Shown here: one piece after another, positions 55,545 through 62,206 of the stretch
Layout of the letters: every line of letters begins with the position of its first letter
Position numbering within the stretch: position 1 is the first letter of the stretch
DNA from: Planctomycetota bacterium
GTDB taxonomy: Bacteria > Planctomycetota > Planctomycetia > Pirellulales > Pirellulaceae
Reading direction: 5' to 3'
Length of the DNA: 64,000 nt
NCBI GenBank assembly: GCA_014238905.1
Contig: JABAAE010000007.1
Coordinates: forward strand, 206,852 to 270,851
Notes under the pieces: model-generated
Databases searched by the model: none
Told to the model about the DNA's origin: nothing
Seen by the model: the letters and a program-made list of their open reading frames with translations, nothing else
Made by a program: the position numbers and the translations under genes

Positions 55545-56990
55545 TTAGAAATCCACCATGAACCGGGTTCCAATGATGTCGTAGTCACCACCGGTACCGA
55601 TGGCTCCTTTATCGACAATACTCCCGTGGATGTAGTTAAACTGCATCCGAGCGTTCGGACTCCAGTACCAGTTCAGGCCCGCGGTGAGACTCTCCCCCTC
55701 ACCACCGAGAACATTGTCAGAGTTGAAATCCGCCCAGGAATATCGAAAGGCAATTTGCCACGCTCCCAAACCTCTCTCACGACAGCCGTTCTCGGTATTA
55801 ATCCAATAGAAGTTTTGCAATGGTTTGATACGAGAAAGCGTTCCGGACTTCCGGCTCCATGGCATGTGCTCTCCGGTCAGAAAATAGGAGGTGTAAACAT
55901 AGCCACCGTAGAGATTAACATCCGGACCCATTCCTGCATCTCTGGAGAGCATGATGGTCTGGTACTCCCCGCCAATCTGAAGGGAACCAAAATTCAATAC
56001 CTTTTCGACGCCAAGCATGTCGTAATGATCGGCACCCGCAATCGCGCCGGTATCCAACCATCGACTCGCAGCCCGAGCCTCTGGCTTGGTGCGAAAACGG
56101 GCCTCGTTAGCATCCGGACCCACCGATCCATTGTCTGAGGGGGTGGATCCATCCGGAAATGCGAAATTGGATGAAACCGCGATATGCCCGTAGGAACGTC
56201 CATCAGAAGCTTCATCATACCACCATGTTTTCGCCAAACGACCCGCAACCTGTGGTTGCCAATGAGCGTTGGTGTAGTTGCCCTCGTCTTGAATTAAACG
56301 CTGATTGAAGACACCATAGCGCCAATTCCAAGCAAGATCTTCCGACACACCATAGGACTGAATACCAAGCCGACGAGCATCCTGATTAAATGACTCAATC
56401 ACGAAAGGGCGTTCCAAAAATATGTTGAAACGACTGCTGTTTAAATGGTCTAAACCAAAGGGGCGTTTTTGGTTACCAATCAAGATCTTTTGGAAGAACG
56501 GCAGAGAATTGAATCCCAACCATGCGTCACGAAATTCACTTTTATTTCCACCCGCAAACTCCATCTCAATCCGATATTCCATATTCGATGGCAGGTCGCC
56601 TCGAACACCAAATCGGACGCGGCGAAAACCAAGTCGGTCTTGGGGTCCAGCTCCACCCTCCAGTGCATCAATTCCTGGTGAAGTTTCCGGAAATCCCCAG
56701 TAGTCCGCATGAACTCGTCCGACAAGCTTCATAGTAGCTGCCGAGGAACCAGGAGAAACCTTGGCTTTGATGTCACCTTCCAGAGAGCTCAGCTTGACAG
56801 ATTGTTCTTCGATAGCCGTCTTCAGAGCAGCAAATTCATCAGTAATCGAATGACCCGCTGTAAAGCTTGCGAAAGAGCCGCGTCTTTCAGACAGATGATC
56901 TTCGGCAGCATCTTGTCCTAGAATAGGTTCACAAAACCAAACAATAAGTGTGATCGCAAACCCGAAACGCATTCGAATCCTTTCTATCAT
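55545..56990 (-). CDS. OprO/OprP-like phosphate-selective porin family protein
   Basis: Outer-membrane beta-barrel of 481 residues. Signal peptide MRFGFAITLIVWFCEPILGQ. A short coiled-coil (FAALKTAIEEQSVKLSSLEG) suggests trimer formation. The barrel has the usual family start (RVHADYWGFPET, then RLGFRRVRFGVRGDLPSN and RIEMEFAGGNKSEFRDAWLG), a mid section FFQKILIGNQKRPFGLDHLN with SSRFNIFLERPFVIESFNQD, and ends with Phe (DIIGTRFMVDF), typical of outer-membrane proteins. The start is ATG at 56990 or 56972; the longer frame to 57155 adds residues before the signal peptide and is not used. It is divergent from a sulfatase, so a role in uptake of sulfated or phosphorylated compounds is possible. 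Confidence 0.87.
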   Translation of the reverse strand: MIERIRMRFGFAITLIVWFCEPILGQDAAEDHLSERRGSFASFTAGHSITDEFAALKTAIEEQSVKLSSLEGDIKAKVSPGSSAATMKLVGRVHADYWGFPETSPGIDALEGGAGPQDRLGFRRVRFGVRGDLPSNMEYRIEMEFAGGNKSEFRDAWLGFNSLPFFQKILIGNQKRPFGLDHLNSSRFNIFLERPFVIESFNQDARRLGIQSYGVSEDLAWNWRYGVFNQRLIQDEGNYTNAHWQPQVAGRLAKTWWYDEASDGRSYGHIAVSSNFAFPDGSTPSDNGSVGPDANEARFRTKPEARAASRWLDTGAIAGADHYDMLGVEKVLNFGSLQIGGEYQTIMLSRDAGMGPDVNLYGGYVYTSYFLTGEHMPWSRKSGTLSRIKPLQNFYWINTENGCRERGLGAWQIAFRYSWADFNSDNVLGGEGESLTAGLNWYWSPNARMQFNYIHGSIVDKGAIGTGGDYDIIGTRFMVDF

Positions 56991-57208
56991 CTTCTCAACC
57001 GTACCGAATCCTTTCCAGCACTCTACAAGCGTATTTTCGGCATCAATAAAGTGATTTTTTGGTGTCTCTCCCGTACCAGCTATAATCGGAAAAATCCGTA
57101 TCACTTCAATCTTCGTGAGGAAATCGTTAAGGAAAAATGAATTTCGTCGGACCACACTTGGAAGGGAAATGGCAGTAAAATGCTGTTTTCGTGGGCAATT
57201 AAAATATC

Positions 57209-57223
57209 GGCCAATTTTTGGCC
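57209..57223. promoter_or_regulatory. Inverted repeat between porin and sulfatase genes
   Basis: GGCCAA-TTT-TTGGCC, a perfect 6-bp inverted repeat 31 bases before the sulfatase GTG, in a 263-base divergent promoter region. Candidate operator only. Confidence 0.3.
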
Positions 57224-57253
57224 ATTGCTAGCAAATCAAAAGAAAGAGAAACA

Positions 57254-58660
57254 GTGAACTTAACGAACTTGGCTTTTGTTGTTTGTTTTTTTTGGGGCGC
57301 CATCGGATATTCAGAAGATTCGTTAAACGTTGTGTTGTTTGTCACCGATGATCAGAGTCCCGATACTGGATGCTACGGAAACAAGGTCATCCAGACACCT
57401 AATCTTGATCAACTTGCCACCGAAGGAACCCGCTTTGATCGGGCATTTTGCACCACGGCCAGTTGTAGCGCCAGTCGGTCAGTTATTCTTACAGGGCAAT
57501 TCAATCACACCAATGGTCAATATGGACACGCACATTCCTATCACCATTTCAAAACCAAAAAAGAGGTACGGTCGCTTTCGACCTACCTTTCAAAGGTCGG
57601 CTATCGTACCGCTCGAGTTGGAAAATTCCACGTCGCCCCAGAAGAACTCTATCCATTCGATAGGGTGCTCAAGGGAAACTCCCGCCATCCAGTCGAGATG
57701 GCTAACCAATGTCAGGCATTCATCAGGGAGAAAAGTGAGAAACCATTTTTCCTTTACTTCTGTACCTCAGATCCTCATCGAAGCGGTGAAACCTACCAGG
57801 ACGACCCCAATCTACCGAACGCTTTTGGCAACCGGACTCAACCGCGGTCCGGTCTAAAAAAAATCTCCTATGACCCCGCCGAAGTCCTTGTTCCGGGCTT
57901 TTTGCCGGATACTCCGGTCTGCCGATCTGAATTGGCGCAGTATTACGAAAGTTGTTCCAGGATCGATCAGGGGCTCGGCGTTCTGATTAACGAACTCAAA
58001 CGTGCTGGTGTTTACGATCAAACAGTCATTATTTTCACTTCCGATCACGGCATGGCTTTTCCTGGGGGGAAAACAACAGTCTACGAGGGTGGCCTTCGAG
58101 TGCCCTATGTAATCAGGCACCCACTGCTGAGGAGTCGTAATGGAGTATCGCAGGCAATGATCAGTCACGTCGACATTGTCCCCACCATTCTCGACATCGC
58201 AGGCGGCCTGGAAAAAAAATTGCCGCTGCATGGGCGGTCCATCCTGCCAGCAATTCGCACTCCTGATCCACAAAAATGGAACCGTGTTTTCGCTTCTCAC
58301 ACATTTCATGAAATAACCATGTACTACCCGATGAGAGTCGTCAGGAATTCCAAGTACAAGCTCATCTGGAATATTGCCCACGGACTGCCGTACCCCTTTG
58401 CCAGCGATCTATGGGCAGCTCCCACTTGGCAGGATGTCTACAATAAAGGACCCAATACCCTGTATGGCAAACGGTCGGTCAACGACTACATTCATCGGCC
58501 CGAATTTGAACTTTTCGATATCGAAAGCGATCCGGATGAATCAGTTAACCTTGCCAATGAGGCCAAGTACAAAACTGTTCTCAACCAACTAAAAGACGAG
58601 ATGAAGCGATTCCAATCCCGGACAAAAGACCCGTGGAAACTGAAATGGAACTATGAATGA
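57254..58660 (+). CDS. Sulfatase, N-sulfoglucosamine sulfohydrolase-like
   Basis: Secreted type I sulfatase of 468 residues. Signal peptide NLTNLAFVVCFFWGAIGYSE. Calcium-site aspartates in FVTDDQSPDTGCYGN, formylglycine motif C71-S-A-S-R (TTASCSASRSVILTGQ), GKFHVAP, and the second metal site TSDHGMAFPGGKTTVYEGGL with HVDIVPTILDIAGG. The CSxSR motif and the sequence around it resemble heparan N-sulfatase-type members. GTG at 57254 is chosen because it begins directly at the signal peptide; TTG at 57218 would add a charged leader. It is followed by a creatininase-family gene 56 bases on, and the porin is divergent. Confidence 0.92.
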   Translation: MNLTNLAFVVCFFWGAIGYSEDSLNVVLFVTDDQSPDTGCYGNKVIQTPNLDQLATEGTRFDRAFCTTASCSASRSVILTGQFNHTNGQYGHAHSYHHFKTKKEVRSLSTYLSKVGYRTARVGKFHVAPEELYPFDRVLKGNSRHPVEMANQCQAFIREKSEKPFFLYFCTSDPHRSGETYQDDPNLPNAFGNRTQPRSGLKKISYDPAEVLVPGFLPDTPVCRSELAQYYESCSRIDQGLGVLINELKRAGVYDQTVIIFTSDHGMAFPGGKTTVYEGGLRVPYVIRHPLLRSRNGVSQAMISHVDIVPTILDIAGGLEKKLPLHGRSILPAIRTPDPQKWNRVFASHTFHEITMYYPMRVVRNSKYKLIWNIAHGLPYPFASDLWAAPTWQDVYNKGPNTLYGKRSVNDYIHRPEFELFDIESDPDESVNLANEAKYKTVLNQLKDEMKRFQSRTKDPWKLKWNYE

Positions 58661-58716
58661 TCCCCATCATGATTCATGACTCCCAAAACGACCCAACTCC
58701 ATAAAACCCTTTTTGA

Positions 58717-59433
58717 TTGAGGAACACATTGCCCTCCGTTCATATTCACCATCACACCCGCGCAGAATTCAGATCTCGCATCGATTCAAACGAAATCAGA
58801 GCGGCCATTATTCCAGTCGGCGCTATCGAGCAGCATCTGGAACATCTGAACATGGAACACGATTGGCGGAGTGTTCTCATGATCGCTGAAAAGGTTGCTG
58901 AAGAAATGTCACCCAACGTAGTGGTGGCTTCAGCCTTAATGGCTGGAATCAGCGAACACCACATGAACCATCCTGGTACCCTGTCACTCAGACCCGCTAC
59001 TTTTCTGGCAGTATTAACCGATCTAATTGACAGTATTGTTCGAACAGGGATCAAGAACATTCTGGTCTTGAATGGTCATGGCGGAAACACCGAGCCCTGT
59101 CGGGCAGTTTGGGATCAGCTACTGAGGCAATTCCAGGTCAATCTCCAATTTCTTCCCTATTGGGAAGTCCTGAATGAGGCAGACTCAGCCCTGCTGAAAA
59201 CCAAAACAATACCTGGACATGCTCAGGAGTTCGAAACAGCCATTGCCTGTGCCTGGTTTCCGGAAAATATACGTCAACAATCCATGCAACAACAAGTCGA
59301 TCAGTCACCACTGTCGGCGAATGCTGAAAATGGGAAAATTCTGCTGACACGAATTGTTGAACGCGTCAGCCAACGGGTTCAATCCATGACCTCCGGGGCA
59401 AACGTTGCCAAAACCCCAGCCTATTTTCCGTGA
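58717..59433 (+). CDS. Creatininase-family metal-dependent amidohydrolase
   Basis: 238-residue member of the creatininase/MftE family, which hydrolyse cyclic or linear amides using two metal ions. Metal ligands appear in PVGAIEQHLEHLNMEHDWRS (Glu, His, Asp), NGHGGNTE (His) and HAQEFETA (Glu). The ISEHHMNHPGTLSLRPATFL loop is typical. The start is uncertain: TTG at 58717 or TTG at 58729; no ATG is near. Downstream of the sulfatase in the same direction, so a joint catabolic role is possible. True substrate unknown. Confidence 0.88.
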   Translation: MRNTLPSVHIHHHTRAEFRSRIDSNEIRAAIIPVGAIEQHLEHLNMEHDWRSVLMIAEKVAEEMSPNVVVASALMAGISEHHMNHPGTLSLRPATFLAVLTDLIDSIVRTGIKNILVLNGHGGNTEPCRAVWDQLLRQFQVNLQFLPYWEVLNEADSALLKTKTIPGHAQEFETAIACAWFPENIRQQSMQQQVDQSPLSANAENGKILLTRIVERVSQRVQSMTSGANVAKTPAYFP

Positions 59434-59463
59434 CAAACCCTTCTTAAAAAAACAAGCTGCCAG

Positions 59464-60228
59464 CTAGTTAAAATCGACACCCTGTGATTCATCCAAGAGC
59501 AGCTCTTGTGGAAAATCGGGACCAGCCCGCAGATAGATGTCCCCTTGTTCAACTTCCTGTTCGGTTCGCAGATCATGATGCCTTGATAATTCGAGGATCG
59601 CCAAGAAGATACCGATCATGGCACTCTTGTGCATTCCAACCTCAAATAACTGGGAATAACAGGCTTCGCCCTCTCGAAGAACCAATTGATGAATTTGCTT
59701 CATATAGACGTGAATCGGAGTTTCGTCGTACATGACTTCTTCAGACAGCTGCGGCAAGGCCTCCCTCATTTGCCTCCCAAAAGAACTCACCAAGTCCCAC
59801 AATTCGACCTCTTGAATTGCCTGTTGAGACATGTCAACTTTTCGAGCTGGGAGGTCATTAGCCCGACGGGCAAATCGATCTTGCCAGTCGCGGCCGCATT
59901 CATCGAGCAAAGCGGCAGCGTCCTTGAACTTTTTGTACTCCAGTAAACGGTGGACCAGATTCTCTCGGGGATCAATGACTTCAGAGTCATCAACTTCATC
60001 ATCCGGCAAAATCGTCTTCGACTTCAACTCAATCAGTAGTCCAGAAATCTCAACAAAATCACCAACCGAATTAATATCGATTTCATCGACCGAATCCAGC
60101 ATGGAATCGAACTGACTGTTAATCACCGACAGTGGTAAATCCTCAAGCCGCAATTCGTGTTTGCGAACAAGGAATAGCAACAGCTCCATTGAACCGCGAT
60201 AGTTTTCCAACTCGACGGTAAAATTCAC
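59464..60228 (-). CDS. scpA: Segregation and condensation protein A
   Basis: Kleisin subunit that links SMC heads in chromosome condensation. 254 residues. N-terminal SMC-binding helix region FTVELENYRGSMELLLFLVR, with RKHELRLEDLPLSVINSQF, then the long acidic middle and the C-terminal winged helix (HKSAMIGIFLAILELSRHHD). The family usually reads GPLDLLL; here it is GSMELLL. GTG at 60228 gives MNFTVELENY, the normal start; TTG at 60249 is an extension. scpB and smc are not in the window. Convergent with the creatininase gene (30-base gap). Confidence 0.92.
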   Translation of the reverse strand: MNFTVELENYRGSMELLLFLVRKHELRLEDLPLSVINSQFDSMLDSVDEIDINSVGDFVEISGLLIELKSKTILPDDEVDDSEVIDPRENLVHRLLEYKKFKDAAALLDECGRDWQDRFARRANDLPARKVDMSQQAIQEVELWDLVSSFGRQMREALPQLSEEVMYDETPIHVYMKQIHQLVLREGEACYSQLFEVGMHKSAMIGIFLAILELSRHHDLRTEQEVEQGDIYLRAGPDFPQELLLDESQGVDFN

Positions 60229-60576
60229 AACATAAACTCGAGAAAACAATAAGAATGGCAGGCCACAGATTCAACATACTATCCGAAGTTTGAAATTGGA
60301 AAAACAACAACCCGTCAAGATTTGGTCTCCAGATAGCACTGTCACGTTGGGCAACGCAGCAAACGCCAAAAAATTGCTATTTCCGGTGGGCTTCTGCCCG
60401 GCTGATTTGGGATCATAAGCCAGAGACCCGTTTGCATAGCCATTTCGGCATTGAGTCCGTTGACCTATCGCAGAACAGACCTAGAGGCCACCAATGGAGT
60501 TTGCAACGATGACCTGAATCATTCACCGGAGAGGACCGGGGAACGAAGTATTGCCGCCTGGAGAGGCGACCGCCTG
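60229..60576. other. Intergenic region, ECF sigma / scpA
   Basis: 348 bases between two leftward genes, without a supportable gene. It should hold the scpA promoter. No clear terminator for the sigma gene; a GC-rich imperfect stem lies around 60384-60402. Confidence 0.5.
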
Positions 60577-61221
60577 TCAAATCTCGGGGAAAATTTCCTG
60601 CGGAAGCCCTTGACGTTTCACACGCTGCCTCATGCGGCTGATAAAGTCAAACTTGAAATTGGCAACTTGTTGCTCAGAAATCCCCAAAGCCTCGGCGACC
60701 CTCTTGTTTGCCCATCCACAGACCACCAACAATTCGGTTGCCATCAGTTTGGACCAGTCATCACGCTGCTGCCAACGGTCAATTTGATCTTGCAATGCTT
60801 CGCGTAAGGCATTTTCTTCGATGTTTTTTCGTTCACCGGATCGAGCAATGCTGCTCGCGGGACGTCCCGGACCGGTAAACTGCCATTCCCCGGTTGAATC
60901 TTTCGAACCAACCGAAAAGGGAACCGATGGCCGTCGACCTTCACGCCTTAAAAAGTCGGTCAACTTGTGGGCGCAAATTGAAAACAGATAACTTTCCAAC
61001 GACCGACCACCGTCATAATTCGGCAAGCTGTTCAAGAATCCAATAAACGCTTCCTGAACAATATCTTCGCTTGCAGAACGATTGGAAAGACGACTGTCAA
61101 CGAATGCCAATAACCGTCCCTCGTACCTAACTATTAGTTCCTGCCACGCATCGCCATCCTGCGCACGGATCTTTTTGATTAATACCTGGTCGACTTCTGA
61201 GTTGGGAGCCATTCGAATCAT
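60577..61221 (-). CDS. ECF-type sigma factor linked to a Ser/Thr kinase
   Basis: 214 residues. Region 2: QDGDAWQELIVRYEGRLLAF, ASEDIVQEAFIGFLNSLPNY and LESYLFSICAHKLTDFLRRE. Region 4 is divergent: DDWSKLMATELLVVCGWANK, then RVAEALGISEQQVANFKFDF as helix-turn-helix. A Ser/Pro/Gly linker of about 35 residues separates them. The ATG at 61221 is chosen over GTG/TTG just upstream. Last gene of a leftward cluster with a membrane protein and a Ser/Thr kinase. Planctomycete ECF groups genetically linked to Ser/Thr kinases are known from comparative genomics, and this fits such a group. Confidence 0.88.
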   Translation of the reverse strand: MIRMAPNSEVDQVLIKKIRAQDGDAWQELIVRYEGRLLAFVDSRLSNRSASEDIVQEAFIGFLNSLPNYDGGRSLESYLFSICAHKLTDFLRREGRRPSVPFSVGSKDSTGEWQFTGPGRPASSIARSGERKNIEENALREALQDQIDRWQQRDDWSKLMATELLVVCGWANKRVAEALGISEQQVANFKFDFISRMRQRVKRQGLPQEIFPEI

Positions 61222-61230
61222 CAACACCGG

Positions 61231-62049
61231 TTAGATCCAGTCCAACTGCGATCCAAAATAGAAACCCGCAGCGATGATTCCCAGTATCACAACTCCACCC
61301 AAAAACTGCAAGCGACCCTGGTAAAAACCGCTGGTAGCGGAATTCATCCTCAGCGTCCCCAACAATAGAGCAATCACCAGAAAAACCGAACCTGAAAGGA
61401 CGGCCACGCCGACCAATCGGCTTGTTTGCCGGGTTTCCAACCAGGTCTTCTCGACACGATCGCGGAAGCCCGCGTCAAACTCCAGAATCGCATAATAATG
61501 CCGGGTCGGTTCCGATCGACCCCCGGCCACGTAAATACCATCGCGAATTTCCTCCGCGGCGATGACTGACTGGCTTCGTAAATCTCCCACCGACAACTTG
61601 ACATGATGGTGCGCATCAGGACCCAGTATTTCGTCTAGATAGCTTTCAACGACTTTGAGGACCGCCGATTCAAAAAGTTCTTTGTCTTCTTCGCCACCAA
61701 AACCAAATTCAGATATCGGCAGACGGTCCACTTCGCCTTCTGATGTCCGCTCCTTAATAAACCAGATGGGCGGATCCACCTCAAATTTGCTGACCCTAAC
61801 GTAAGTTTTTGGAGCGTTGTCCGCACTATCGATCGTTTTTTTGGAGTCGATGATCGAAGGTAAAACACTTGACGGCGATTCATCTTTTTTCAATCCGGTC
61901 TCTGCCTCACCCCTCACAGAACTAGGTTTGCTTTTTGTCTGTATGTTGGCCGATTCCTGCCTGGCTTTGGGCTCAACATCCTGAGCCACTATCGCTATCA
62001 AGCTACAGGTAAAGGCAAAACAAACGATGAAAACCACTTTCTTATTCAC
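61231..62049 (-). CDS. Exported/membrane protein between kinase and sigma genes, function unknown
   Basis: 272 residues if started at GTG 62049, where NKKVVFIVCFAFTCSLIAIV forms an excellent signal peptide ending near AQD. The middle is charged and low in complexity, then a soluble domain (YVRVSKFEVDPPIWFIKERT, VGDLRSQSVIAAEEIRDGIY) and two C-terminal membrane helices (LVGVAVLSGSVFLVIALLLG and LQFLGGVVILGIIAAGFYFG). A longer frame from ATG 62157 would place the 36-bp dispersed repeat inside the coding region and bury the signal peptide, so it is disfavoured. It lies 9 bases before the sigma gene. Likely the sensor or anti-sigma partner in the kinase-sigma cluster; no known domain recognised. 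Confidence 0.75.
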   Translation of the reverse strand: MNKKVVFIVCFAFTCSLIAIVAQDVEPKARQESANIQTKSKPSSVRGEAETGLKKDESPSSVLPSIIDSKKTIDSADNAPKTYVRVSKFEVDPPIWFIKERTSEGEVDRLPISEFGFGGEEDKELFESAVLKVVESYLDEILGPDAHHHVKLSVGDLRSQSVIAAEEIRDGIYVAGGRSEPTRHYYAILEFDAGFRDRVEKTWLETRQTSRLVGVAVLSGSVFLVIALLLGTLRMNSATSGFYQGRLQFLGGVVILGIIAAGFYFGSQLDWI

Positions 62050-62075
62050 TTGACAATACTGTTTATCGTTAACAC

Positions 62076-62111
62076 CTCCATCGGGAGTGTGGTGGAAGCG
62101 CGAGAAACCGG
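62076..62111. repeat. Dispersed 36-bp repeat, copy 2, leader of the membrane protein gene
   Basis: CTCCATC, two variable bases, then the same 27-base core as in actB, in the same plus-strand orientation. It sits in the 157-base gap between the kinase stop and the probable GTG start at 62049. Confidence 0.85.
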
Positions 62112-62206
62112 TCCGATTCGCCTGGCTGTATTGTTGCATGTTAAAACCCCTTTGCACTTTACCCTGAGCATCCGTTTTCGATCAGCTGGAAGTGAACTGA
62201 ATCAAG

